The position numbers and the translations under genes were made by a program. This document shows positions 9,091-17,147 of a stretch of 64,000 bases of DNA, piece by piece. A model generated the notes under the pieces. That model ran no database searches and had not been told where the DNA came from. It saw only the letters and a list, made by a program, of their open reading frames with translations. Each line of letters opens with the position of its first letter. The first letter of the stretch is position 1. This stretch comes from Eubacteriales bacterium (GTDB taxonomy: Bacteria > Bacillota > Clostridia > Oscillospirales > Butyricicoccaceae), in NCBI GenBank assembly GCA_030539335.1, contig JAUNSG010000006.1, positions 62,001 to 126,000 of the forward strand. Direction: 5' to 3'.

Positions 9091-10530
9091 TTATTTCTTC
9101 GTAAAATACTCCGCGACGACCTCACGCTCATCCAGATGATGCTTCACGTGGTTGATCTCCTGATAGGTCTCATGGCCCTTACCCATCAGGACGATCGTGT
9201 CGCCTGTCTGCGCGATATCCATCGCATGATGAATGGCCTGCGGACGGTTGACAATGACCTCATACGGGGTCTTGGTGTCCTTCATACCCTCCAGAATATC
9301 GTCGATAATGGCCTCCGGCTGCTCCGTGCGCGGATTATCCGAGGTCACAATGCACAGATCAGACAATTTGGCTGCAATTGCTCCCATCAGCGGACGCTTT
9401 GTGCGGTCACGGTCACCGCCACAGCCGAACAAGCCGATCACGCGGCCCTTGGTAAAGCCGCGCGCGGCGCGCAGGACATTTTCCACACCGTCCGGCGTAT
9501 GTGCATAATCAATCAGAACCGTATAGTCCGTATCCGTCGGGACGACCTCGACACGGCCCTTGACACCGTGGGCCTCATGCATCGCCTGCGCCGCATCCGC
9601 CACCGAAATGCCCAGTTCCTTGGCGCAGGAGAGCGCGCAGAGGGCATTGTACACCGTAAACTGCCCCGGAATACCCAGGGAAACCGGCGTACGGATTCCC
9701 TCCGAAACGCAGGTAAACGAAATGCCGTCCGCATGCAGTGCAATGTCCTCGGCATGCATATCCGCCGGGTTCTCTACACCGTAGGTCAGGAAAGCACAGG
9801 ACTGCTCTGCCAGAATCGACTGTCCCCATGTGTCGTCCACATTCATAACGCCAAGGGCAGACTGCCGGAACAGCAGAGCCTTTGCCGCACAGTAATTCTC
9901 CATTGTCCCGTGGAAATCGAGATGATCCTGGGTCAGGTTCGTAAATGCACCAACGGCAAACGGGATGCCATACACACGATCCAATACCAACGAATGCGAG
10001 GATACCTCCATCAGGACATGGGTGCAGCCCGCATCCGCCATCTGGCGGAACAGCTTCTGCAGCTCGAACGATTCCGGTGTGGTGCGTTCCGTCGGGATGA
10101 TCTCTTCCCCGATCATGTTCTGATTGGTGCCGATCAGGCCGACTTTATGACCTCTCGCCTCCAATATGGTCTTGATCAGATACGTTGTCGTGGTTTTCCC
10201 GTTGGTTCCGGTAATGCCGATCATCTTCATTTCCTTGGCCGGATGACCAAAGTAATTGGCTGCCATCTGCGCCAGAGCGCGGCGGGAGGATTCCACCTGG
10301 ATGTACGGCACCTCTCCCTCCGGAATGCGCTCACAGACAACGGCCGCTGCCCCCAGCTCCATTGCCTTTCCAATATATTTGTGTCCATCGGTTGCAAAAC
10401 CGGTAATGGCAACAAAAACATCGCCCGGCTTTACCTCACGGGAATCGTATTTCAGTTCCCCAATCTGCGCCGTCAGCTCCGCCGAGGACGCTTTTACATC
10501 AACTTCGTTCAGGATTTCCTGTAACGTCAT
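9091..10530 (-). CDS. murE: UDP-MurNAc-dipeptide:meso-diaminopimelate ligase MurE
   Basis: MurE adds the third stem-peptide residue. The 479 residues show the P-loop GITGTNGKTTTTYLI and the VLIDYAHTPDGVENVL block. The DNPRTEQP motif (SDNPRTEQPEAII) is the signature of ligases that use meso-diaminopimelate rather than lysine, so the wall should be A1-gamma type. A GGAGG lies 9 nt before the ATG. It is the second gene of the transcription unit that starts with the PASTA-PBP. Confidence 0.97.
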   Translation of the reverse strand: MTLQEILNEVDVKASSAELTAQIGELKYDSREVKPGDVFVAITGFATDGHKYIGKAMELGAAAVVCERIPEGEVPYIQVESSRRALAQMAANYFGHPAKEMKMIGITGTNGKTTTTYLIKTILEARGHKVGLIGTNQNMIGEEIIPTERTTPESFELQKLFRQMADAGCTHVLMEVSSHSLVLDRVYGIPFAVGAFTNLTQDHLDFHGTMENYCAAKALLFRQSALGVMNVDDTWGQSILAEQSCAFLTYGVENPADMHAEDIALHADGISFTCVSEGIRTPVSLGIPGQFTVYNALCALSCAKELGISVADAAQAMHEAHGVKGRVEVVPTDTDYTVLIDYAHTPDGVENVLRAARGFTKGRVIGLFGCGGDRDRTKRPLMGAIAAKLSDLCIVTSDNPRTEQPEAIIDDILEGMKDTKTPYEVIVNRPQAIHHAMDIAQTGDTIVLMGKGHETYQEINHVKHHLDEREVVAEYFTKK

Positions 10531-10570
10531 GTCTGTAAACCTCCATTCGCCTCAATATCTTATCAAAACA

Positions 10571-12871
10571 TTATTCTTCACTCGTTACGTTATTGCCGAA
10601 CGCCACCGTAACCACGGTTCCCGGTTCGACCTTGGTCCCCGCCGCCGGGTTCTGATACATGGCAATCGTGCCGACACTGATGCGGTTATCGGCGACACCG
10701 TTCTGCTTCATGAACAGCCCGTAGTCCGCCAACTGGACCCGTGCCTCTTCTACCCCCATGCCAGCAACCGACGGTACCTCGACCTCATCTCCGGAACGGT
10801 TCGTGCCGCAGTACAGCACAACGGTATTGGCTGTCTGAATCGCAATGCCCGCCTCCGGCGCCTGGTCGCTGACGGAATCCTCGTCGCCGACTACCGTATA
10901 GTCCAGTCCCAACTCCGTCAGGGCCTGCTCCGCCTCTTCGCGGCTCATGCCGACCATCGACGGAACCGACACCTCTTCGCGGGCGCTTTCGTCCTCAGTA
11001 TAAACCGCCTCTACCCCCAGATACGGCAGGATATCTTCAAAAATCCGCGCCACCACCGGGGCAGCAATCGCACCTCCGCCGCGCAGGGTTCCCTGCGGCT
11101 CATCGATCATAACCAGCACCGCATACTGCGGATCATCCATCGGGGCAACGCCGATAAAGGAAGCGATGCGCTTATCTGTACCGCGCGGCTGCTTCTCCGA
11201 TGTCGCCGTCTTTCCGCCAATGCGGTAGCCCGCAACATAGGCGTTCTGACCGGTGCCTTCGCTGACAACCTCTTCCAGATATTGACTCAGCTGCGCGCTG
11301 GTCTCCTCCGAGATCACCTGACGCTTTACCTCCGTGTCAATGGTCTGCTTGACATTGCCGGAACTGTCCACGATCTCGCGGACAACATGCGGCGTAATCA
11401 GCTTGCCGCCGTTTACCACAGCGGTTACCATGCACAGCTCCTGCAACGGTGTTACCTGGAAGTTCTGTCCGAAGGATGCCGTTGCAAGGTCGGTCGCGCC
11501 CATCGTATCGCCAAAGAAGATGCCGGTTGCTTCTCCCGGAAGATCGATGCCCGTGCTCTCTGTCATGCCAAACGCCTCAAAGTATTTGCGGAACAGGTCG
11601 GTGCCGAGCGATGCACTGATGTCCATCATGGCGACGTTGCAGGAATTTTGCAGCGTCTCACCCAGCGTCTCCGCGCCGTGGCCGCCGCTCTTCCAGCATT
11701 TGATCTGCCATGTGTCTACGACCTTATAGCCCGGGCAGCTAAAGCTGTCCGAGGTCGAAACGGCGCCGGATTCCAGCGCAGAGGATACCGTAAATACCTT
11801 AAACGTCGAGCCAGGCTCATACGTATCGTTGATCGTCTTGTTGCGCCAGAGTTTGAGCAGGATCTCGGAATACTTCTTGTCGTATTCTTCCCCTTCCAGT
11901 CCATCCAGCTCGGAGAGCAGGGAAGCATATTCCTCCGGAATCACACGCGGCGAATTCAGGTCATAATCCGGCTTGGTGGACATCGCCAGAATCTCGCCGG
12001 TCTTGACGTCCATCACGAGGCCGCAAACACCCTCCTCGGCGTCATTGTCCCAGTAAGCTTCTTCCAAATGCTTTTCCAGATAATGCTGCACGCCCTCATC
12101 CAGCGACAGCACCACGCCGTCGCCATCCTGTGGCGCGCTGTATTCGACGTTGTCGTATGGAAGATCGGCGCCCTTCGCATTGGTCGCCTTGACGACACGT
12201 CCGGCGACTCCTTGGAGCACATCGTTGTATTGAAGCTCCACACCATATAGGCCGTCGCCGTCGCTGTTGGTAAAGCCGATGAGCTGGGAGGCAAACTGTC
12301 CATTGCTGTAATACCGTTTGCTGTCCTCTGTGGAGTTGACACCGCTCAGGCCGGCGTCCGAGATTTCCTCGAGCAGCTTTTTCGCGGTATCCGCATCGAC
12401 CTGACGCTGGATACGGGCATAGGACACATCCTTCTGGATCCGTTCCAAAGCCGTCTCCTCATCCACATCCAAATATTTTGCGAGGATTTCCGCAATCTTG
12501 GTCTGATATTGCAGCAGCGCTTCCGCCACTTCCTCATCCGTTGCATCGCGCGGCTTGCCCGATGCATCATACTTCTTTTCTACACTTTTGGCCCCGTTCT
12601 CACGGATGACCGATGGGTCTACACTGATCTCCTGTGTGGTTGCACTGGTTACCAGTTCCGTCATATTCCGGTCATAAATCGTACCTCTCTGCGGGGTGAT
12701 GATCAAATCCTTTGTCTGGTTCTGATTCGCCTTCCCCTGATAAAAGGCGGAGTTGATGACCTGCAAATAAAACAGCTTCCCGATCACCAGAACGAAGCCC
12801 ACTACAACAATCAAAAGGATTAGGATCCGAACACGGAACCTCATCTGTCTATTTGGTCGCTTCTGTGCCAT
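10571..12871 (-). CDS. spoVD: Class B penicillin-binding protein with two PASTA domains (SpoVD/FtsI type)
   Basis: This is a transpeptidase that cross-links peptidoglycan with the SEDS polymerase FtsW. The 766 residues contain one transmembrane helix (about 14-36), a dimerisation/pedestal domain starting with RGTIYDR, and the transpeptidase domain with Ser355-x-x-Lys358 (YEPGSTFK) and Ser410-Cys-Asn412. The third motif is Lys554-Thr-Ala (GGKTATSE) in place of the usual Lys-Thr-Gly. Two C-terminal PASTA domains follow (about 634-689 and 696-759). It is the only PBP in the cluster, where bacilli carry both pbpB and spoVD, so it may serve division as well as sporulation. An AGGAG precedes the ATG by 6 nt. 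Confidence 0.93.
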   Translation of the reverse strand: MAQKRPNRQMRFRVRILILLIVVVGFVLVIGKLFYLQVINSAFYQGKANQNQTKDLIITPQRGTIYDRNMTELVTSATTQEISVDPSVIRENGAKSVEKKYDASGKPRDATDEEVAEALLQYQTKIAEILAKYLDVDEETALERIQKDVSYARIQRQVDADTAKKLLEEISDAGLSGVNSTEDSKRYYSNGQFASQLIGFTNSDGDGLYGVELQYNDVLQGVAGRVVKATNAKGADLPYDNVEYSAPQDGDGVVLSLDEGVQHYLEKHLEEAYWDNDAEEGVCGLVMDVKTGEILAMSTKPDYDLNSPRVIPEEYASLLSELDGLEGEEYDKKYSEILLKLWRNKTINDTYEPGSTFKVFTVSSALESGAVSTSDSFSCPGYKVVDTWQIKCWKSGGHGAETLGETLQNSCNVAMMDISASLGTDLFRKYFEAFGMTESTGIDLPGEATGIFFGDTMGATDLATASFGQNFQVTPLQELCMVTAVVNGGKLITPHVVREIVDSSGNVKQTIDTEVKRQVISEETSAQLSQYLEEVVSEGTGQNAYVAGYRIGGKTATSEKQPRGTDKRIASFIGVAPMDDPQYAVLVMIDEPQGTLRGGGAIAAPVVARIFEDILPYLGVEAVYTEDESAREEVSVPSMVGMSREEAEQALTELGLDYTVVGDEDSVSDQAPEAGIAIQTANTVVLYCGTNRSGDEVEVPSVAGMGVEEARVQLADYGLFMKQNGVADNRISVGTIAMYQNPAAGTKVEPGTVVTVAFGNNVTSEE

Positions 12872-13002
12872 GGTATACTCCTAACAATGCTGCAAATGCT
12901 TTCCATTCCCATCCTATTCTAATGTATTAACACACAAAACCGATCATTCATCCGGACCGGTTTGCTCCACAGGAAATCCAGCACCGAGCAGTAAATCATC
13001 TT

Positions 13003-13031
13003 ATTATATCATAGTTATCCGATAAATTCAC
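13003..13031 (-). promoter_or_regulatory. Candidate promoter for the spoVD-murE-murF-mraY-ftsW-murG-ftsQ unit
   Basis: On the minus strand a perfect TATAAT (13003-13008) is preceded by TG at the extended -10 position; the -35 at 17 nt spacing (GTGAAT, 13026-13031) is weak. The leader would be about 125 nt. It follows a terminator after ftsL, so the cluster splits here. Confidence 0.55.
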
Positions 13032-13073
13032 TGTATTTCTAAGGAAATCCGAATGAATTTATGCCATTCATGG

Positions 13074-13108
13074 AAAACAGGGGTCAGAAGCGCTCCGCTT
13101 CTCACCCC
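13074..13108 (-). terminator. Intrinsic terminator after ftsL
   Basis: A 13-bp stem with one mismatch (13080-13092 with 13096-13108, 3-nt loop) is followed on the minus strand by TGTTTTCC. It lies 30 nt past the ftsL stop. The T tract is modest, so some read-through into spoVD is likely. Confidence 0.65.
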
Positions 13109-13137
13109 TGCCGCACATTTCTTTTCAGTTTCATTCA

Positions 13138-13614
13138 TCAACGCAGGAACGACAGGATCGCGTTAAAGCTTCGAACCAAGTTGGAAACCAGCTTATCCAT
13201 CCCACTGGATCCACTGTTCACTTCCACCTGATCCGGCTTCTCCACTGCCAGGTATTCCTCCTGGCTCCGGTCCAGACGAACCAGGCCAAGGACATTTTCC
13301 GCATATTCCTCCACTTCTTCCAGTGTCATGGAACTTGCATTCTCTGCCTTCAGTCTGGTGTATTCGCTGTCCAGATCTGCAATCGTCTGTTTCTGCTCAA
13401 TGATCTGGTCGGACAAGGCTGTCTTGACCATCTTCATATGCAGAACCGAAGCTGCCAGCGCTACGATAACACAGCACGCCAACATGCTTCGCAGTACAGC
13501 CAGGCGTTTCCGCTTGCGCTGTTTTCGCCTGCGCTCACGGGAGACCTTCTCCCGATATGTCTCATTATATTCAGCGCCGTTCCGATTCTTCCGGCGCACC
13601 GTATCCTGTTTCAT
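13138..13614 (-). CDS. ftsL: FtsL-like cell division protein (septum formation initiator)
   Basis: This is a small bitopic divisome protein of 158 residues. A highly basic N-terminus (RRKQRKRKR) is followed by one transmembrane helix (about 40-61) and a periplasm-side coiled coil (about 62-95, with SDQIIEQKQTIADLDSEY). Next is the typical Val-Glu-Glu-Tyr-Ala-Glu-Asn-Val-Leu-Gly-Leu stretch that ends FtsL/DivIC domains, then a short loose tail. Sequence identity is low in this family; the assignment rests on topology and position between rsmH and the class B PBP. The Shine-Dalgarno (GAGGGAG) is about 12 nt from the ATG, longer than usual. Confidence 0.85.
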   Translation of the reverse strand: MKQDTVRRKNRNGAEYNETYREKVSRERRRKQRKRKRLAVLRSMLACCVIVALAASVLHMKMVKTALSDQIIEQKQTIADLDSEYTRLKAENASSMTLEEVEEYAENVLGLVRLDRSQEEYLAVEKPDQVEVNSGSSGMDKLVSNLVRSFNAILSFLR

Positions 13615-13722
13615 TTTTTCTTCGTTTCTCCCTCACAAAAACGATGAAGCTTTCACTTTCATTTTTATCCTATGTACTATTGCACCATAGAGCCATCTGA
13701 GGTTTTCCAAAAAACAGCTCTT

Positions 13723-14667
13723 TTAGACAGGTTCTATTTTTTCACAGACACGGAGTTTCGCGCTTCTTGCCCGCGGATTTTCTTCTATCTCTCTCTTTCC
13801 CGGCAGCATTGGCTTTCGCGTGACCAGCCGGATCTTTGGCTTTCTTCCACAGACGCAGACCGGAAAATCCTTCGGACAGATACAGCCCTGCGCCGCGTTC
13901 CGATATGCCGCCTTGACAATCCGGTCCTCCAGGGAATGGAAGGTAATGACCGCCAGACGTCCGCCCGGCGCCAGGCTCGCAATCGCCTGCTCCATCGCTT
14001 CCTCGACCGCCGTCAGCTCATCGTTGACCGCGATGCGGATCGCCTGAAAGCTCCGTTTCGCCGGATGCTGCTTTTCACGCCGTGCCGCAGGCGGCATGGC
14101 ATCACGGATGATGTCCGCCAGCTGTCCGGTCGTCTCAATCGGCCGCTGGCTGCGTGCCCGTTCGATTGCCGCCGCAATCTGCGGGGCATAACGCTCTTCC
14201 CCGTATTCAAACAAAATACGGCGAAGCTCCGCCCGATCCCATCCATTGACGATGTCGTAAGCGGAAAGCGCCTGCTGCTGGTCCATACGCATATCCAAGC
14301 GGGCATCCTTGCTGTAGGAAAAGCCACGTTCTGCGACGTCGAGCTGCGGAGAGGATACCCCGAGGTCAAACAGGATACCATCTGCCTTTTCTACGCCACA
14401 GGAAACCAGCGCCGAACCGATGTAACGGAAATCGCTCTTGACCAGAGAAACCCGGTCCATGTAGTCCCGCAGCCGTTCTTTGGCGTGTTCCAGGGCGGCG
14501 TCGTCACGGTCAATGCAAATCAGCCTTCCTTCCGGGGACAGCCTCTGGGCAATGTGAAACGAATGTCCGGCACCGCCGAGGGTCGCATCTACATACACGC
14601 CGTCCGGTCGGATCTTGAGGCTGTCCAGACATTCCTCAAGCAGGATTGAAACATGATGAAATTCCAT
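13723..14667 (-). CDS. rsmH: 16S rRNA (cytosine1402-N4)-methyltransferase RsmH
   Basis: RsmH (MraW) is an S-adenosylmethionine-dependent methyltransferase acting on C1402 of 16S rRNA in the decoding site. The 314 residues start with MEFHHVSILLEECLDSL and contain the SAM-binding DATLGGAGHS loop, DRDDAALEHAKERL, the DLGVSSPQLD motif and the closing R-x-x-KLRV region. I used the ATG at 14667, 4 nt after GGAGGGG; upstream codons in the frame overlap mraZ and are not supported. It is the second gene of the mraZ operon. Confidence 0.97.
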   Translation of the reverse strand: MEFHHVSILLEECLDSLKIRPDGVYVDATLGGAGHSFHIAQRLSPEGRLICIDRDDAALEHAKERLRDYMDRVSLVKSDFRYIGSALVSCGVEKADGILFDLGVSSPQLDVAERGFSYSKDARLDMRMDQQQALSAYDIVNGWDRAELRRILFEYGEERYAPQIAAAIERARSQRPIETTGQLADIIRDAMPPAARREKQHPAKRSFQAIRIAVNDELTAVEEAMEQAIASLAPGGRLAVITFHSLEDRIVKAAYRNAAQGCICPKDFPVCVCGRKPKIRLVTRKPMLPGKREIEENPRARSAKLRVCEKIEPV

Positions 14668-14686
14668 TTTCCCCTCCTGCTCTCGA

Positions 14687-15103
14687 TCAGAAGCCAATGT
14701 CCTCCATTGCCTCCGCAACATCCTCTGCATCCAGCTCGCTGTTGTATGCGTTCCACTGTTCGGTATCCCAGATCTCGGCTCGGGACAGGACGCCGATGAT
14801 GGTGACATCCTTTGTCAGACCGGCACGCTCCCGCAGAACCGGCGGGACCACGATGCGGCCCTGCTTGTCCACGTCTACGTCGGCAGCCGACGAAATGAGA
14901 TAACGCTGCATTTTTCTTGACTTGGTAATTGGGAGTGCGCGGATGGTCTGTTCCAGCTTCTCCCACTCCTCCGTGGAGTAAAGAAACAGGCAGCCATCCA
15001 GACCTCGCGTCAGGATGGCATGTTCTCCCAGCTCTTCACGCAGCTTCGCAGGGATAAACAAGCGGCCCTTTGCATCCAGGGTATGTTGATATTCACCCTT
15101 CAT
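14687..15103 (-). CDS. mraZ: Transcriptional regulator MraZ
   Basis: MraZ is a ring-forming DNA-binding protein that represses its own dcw promoter. The 138 residues contain two AbrB-like SpoVT repeats, each with a D-x-K-G-R motif: LDAKGRLFIPAKLRE near residue 9 and VDKQGRIVVPPVLRE near residue 85. The ATG at 15103 follows GGGAGGG by 8 nt. It is the first gene of the dcw cluster and lies below a promoter with TGG-type repeats resembling MraZ boxes. Confidence 0.96.
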   Translation of the reverse strand: MKGEYQHTLDAKGRLFIPAKLREELGEHAILTRGLDGCLFLYSTEEWEKLEQTIRALPITKSRKMQRYLISSAADVDVDKQGRIVVPPVLRERAGLTKDVTIIGVLSRAEIWDTEQWNAYNSELDAEDVAEAMEDIGF

Positions 15104-15149
15104 GGCCGACCCTCCCTGCGCCAGTTTTGTGGGCAATCGTGGTGTTTCG

Positions 15150-15165
15150 CTCCACTTTCCCCCAA
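15150..15165 (-). promoter_or_regulatory. Candidate MraZ-binding repeats
   Basis: On the minus strand TGGGG and TGGAG pentamers are separated by 5 nt, giving a 10-nt period, just downstream of the expected start of transcription. MraZ boxes in other bacteria are direct TGGGN-type repeats with 5-nt spacers, usually three; only two are clear here. Confidence 0.45.
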
Positions 15166-15175
15166 CTACAATTCC

Positions 15176-15204
15176 ATTATAAAGACTCGGCCTCTAAATT
15201 GCAA
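15176..15204 (-). promoter_or_regulatory. Sigma-A promoter of the dcw cluster (mraZ-rsmH-ftsL)
   Basis: On the minus strand TTGCAA (15199-15204) is 17 nt from a perfect TATAAT (15176-15181). The mraZ start codon is about 65 nt downstream of the predicted transcription start. Confidence 0.8.
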
Positions 15205-15381
15205 GATAGAGATTGATTTTTTTTGCGTTGAAATGGATATTTCTTTGTGATTTCACGGATTTTTCGCAACTCCGAACGCTTGTTCGACGCTTTTCACCAT
15301 TTTTTGTAAATTCAGAAAATCCCCCACTTTTCCCCCCTCACGTTTGGCGGCATTTTCTCCCTTTTTTATCGTTCGGAAAAC

Positions 15382-15425
15382 AAAAAAAGCAAGTGGTTTT
15401 CTGCGTCATGCAGTGTTCCACTTGC
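15382..15425 (-). terminator. Intrinsic terminator of the coaD/coiled-coil unit
   Basis: An outer 8-bp stem GCAAGTGG/CCACTTGC (15389-15396 with 15418-15425) encloses an inner CTGC/GCAG stem. On the minus strand it is followed by TTTTTTT. It lies about 30 nt past the stop of the gene at 15453. Confidence 0.85.
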
Positions 15426-15452
15426 TCTTCTTCCTGATTGTATTTTTGCTGT

Positions 15453-15920
15453 TCAGCGCATCGCCTCTCCGGCATTCGCAAAGCGCTGATGCAGCGCCTG
15501 AATCTCCGCGAGAGAATCTGCCGCAGCCGCCTCCAGATCATTGAGACGATTCTCACAATACTGCTGTACCGAAAGGCGAAGCTGTGCAGCCTGCTGCTCG
15601 GCCTCAGAGACAATCTGATTCGCCTGTGCATTCGCCTCGGTCACAACCGCCGATTCGCTGACCGTCTTGCGGACATACTCTTCCGCCTTGGAGCGAAGAT
15701 CCTCCGCTTCCTTCTTGCCTGCCGCAATAATGGCACTGCGCTTCTCCACAATTTCCTTTGCCATCTTGAGATCAGACGGCATATTTGCACGAATTTCATC
15801 CAGAATATCCAGAACCTGCTCCCGTTCGACAATGCATTTCTCCGAACTGAGCGGAACACTCTTTGCATCCTGAATGGTCTCATACAAAGAATTTACCAAC
15901 TCTTCTAAAACTGCAACCAT
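15453..15920 (-). CDS. Coiled-coil protein of unknown function next to coaD
   Basis: The 155 residues are almost entirely helical. There is a short N-terminal segment (MVAVLEELVNSLYETIQDA), then a DivIVA- or ATP-synthase-b-like Ala/Glu/Lys-rich coiled coil (about 45-150) with AAGKKEAEDLRSKAEEYV and EANAQANQIVSEAEQQAAQL. There is no signal peptide or transmembrane helix, so it should be cytoplasmic. Similar proteins are often labelled ATPase or ATP synthase subunit B, but no nucleotide-binding motif is present and I would not use that name. It follows coaD and ends at a terminator, an arrangement I recognise in other Clostridia. GGAGG precedes the ATG by 10 nt. Confidence 0.85.
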   Translation of the reverse strand: MVAVLEELVNSLYETIQDAKSVPLSSEKCIVEREQVLDILDEIRANMPSDLKMAKEIVEKRSAIIAAGKKEAEDLRSKAEEYVRKTVSESAVVTEANAQANQIVSEAEQQAAQLRLSVQQYCENRLNDLEAAAADSLAEIQALHQRFANAGEAMR

Positions 15921-16063
15921 TTCTCATTATCCTCCGTTCCTGATTTTTATCCTCACGATAGTCTTTCTCTGCCCCTGTTTTTTATGAATCTGTCGGAGCA
16001 AAATCCTATTTTTCTACATCCGAACATGAATCATACAGAATTTTTCCTGTATGGATGTTTGTC

Positions 16064-16552
16064 TTATTCCTTCGGCTGGTACAGCTTATTCACAATATCC
16101 TCGCGGATCTCCTCCGAAACGAACCCGGAAATGTCCCCGCCATGACGGGCGATATCCCGCACGATCGTCGAGCTGAGATACAGATAATGCTGATCCGTCA
16201 TCAAAAAGACCGTCTCTGCATTGCCGTTCAGCTTTTTGTTGGCAAGCGCCATCTGAAACTCGTACTCAAAATCCGAAACGGCACGCAATCCCTTGACAAT
16301 GGCACACGCGCCCTTTTCCGAAACATAATCCGCCAGCAGACCACCAAAGGTATCGACCTCAACATTCGGCAGATGTTTTGTCATCCGGCGGAGAAAATCC
16401 GCCTTTTCCTCCATCGTGAACGAACTGTTTTTGGAACCATTCACCATCGTCGCGACAATCACCTTGTCAAATAGGGTCGAAGCCCGCTCAATAATATTTA
16501 AATGCCCCAGCGTCGGTGGATCAAAGCTGCCGGGATATATGCCAATTTTCAT
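16064..16552 (-). CDS. coaD: Phosphopantetheine adenylyltransferase CoaD
   Basis: CoaD transfers AMP from ATP to 4'-phosphopantetheine, the penultimate step of coenzyme A synthesis. The 162-residue nucleotidyltransferase shows YPGSFDPPTLGHLNII, with the T-x-G-H version of the ATP-binding motif, and the C-terminal LSSTIVRDIARHGGD block with Ser-Ser-Thr and Arg. Length is typical. It follows rsmD with a 37-nt gap, a linkage conserved in Firmicutes. Confidence 0.97.
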   Translation of the reverse strand: MKIGIYPGSFDPPTLGHLNIIERASTLFDKVIVATMVNGSKNSSFTMEEKADFLRRMTKHLPNVEVDTFGGLLADYVSEKGACAIVKGLRAVSDFEYEFQMALANKKLNGNAETVFLMTDQHYLYLSSTIVRDIARHGGDISGFVSEEIREDIVNKLYQPKE

Positions 16553-16589
16553 TCGGTATAGCCTTTCCGTTCCCTATGTTTGGAACCGG

Positions 16590-17147
16590 TTATTCTTCCT
16601 CTTCGTCCGCCCGTATGATGGATGTCAGACGAATCGCTCCGTACTTATACTGCTTCCGAATCCGAAAGGAATCCGGGCAAAGTATCTCATCCTGAACAGA
16701 ACTCTCGCATATTATTATACCACCCGGTCGCAGGATGTCAAACGATTCGACAGATTTTAAGGCGGAATTTAGGATTTTTCCACCGTATGGGGGATCAAGG
16801 AAGATGACATCCACCTGTCTCCCCTGCAATTGCCGCAGCGCGGAAACAAAGTCTTTTCCGATGACCTCCGCCCGGTTTTCCATTCCTGCCGCCGCAAGAT
16901 TCTTCCGGATGACCGCCAATGCTTTGGGTGCGGCATCACAGAAAATCGCATGGGACGCGCCGCGGCTGAGCGCTTCGATCCCAATCTGTCCGGTCCCGGC
17001 AAACAGATCCAGCATGTCACATCCTGGTATCACCATCTGCAAAATATTAAAGACGGATTCCTTGACGCGGTCGGTCGTCGGACGGGTATCCATTCCCGGA
17101 ACCGGCGCGAGCTGTTTTCCCCGTGCGGAGCCACTGATTACTCTCAT
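16590..17147 (-). CDS. rsmD: 16S rRNA (guanine966-N2)-methyltransferase RsmD
   Basis: RsmD methylates G966 of 16S rRNA using SAM. The 185 residues include the N-terminal R-V-I-S-G-S-A-R-G motif, RPTTDRVKESVFNIL, the SAM-binding DLFAGTGQIGIEALSRGA and the catalytic DPPYGG tetrad. The start overlaps the uvrC stop as ATGA, indicating translational coupling, and GGAG lies upstream. coaD follows. Confidence 0.96.
   Translation of the reverse strand: MRVISGSARGKQLAPVPGMDTRPTTDRVKESVFNILQMVIPGCDMLDLFAGTGQIGIEALSRGASHAIFCDAAPKALAVIRKNLAAAGMENRAEVIGKDFVSALRQLQGRQVDVIFLDPPYGGKILNSALKSVESFDILRPGGIIICESSVQDEILCPDSFRIRKQYKYGAIRLTSIIRADEEEE

Larger units (their letters stand above)
15104..15452. other. 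Intergenic region upstream of mraZ
   Basis: This 349-nt gap holds, on the minus strand, the mraZ leader with repeats (15150-15165), its promoter (15176-15204) and the terminator of the upstream coiled-coil gene (15382-15425). The stretch 15205-15381 is T/C-rich on the plus strand, and I see no gene in it. Confidence 0.7.

Noticed and set aside
8485-12250. Two plus-strand open frames of 679 and 664 codons opposite murF, murE and the PASTA-PBP
   Set aside because: They mirror well-supported Mur ligase and PBP genes, have His/Arg-rich non-protein-like composition and no recognisable domains.
15921-16063. CATACAG/CTGTATG hairpin between coaD and the coiled-coil gene
   Set aside because: It has a 7-bp stem only and no T run on the minus strand, so I do not call it a terminator.
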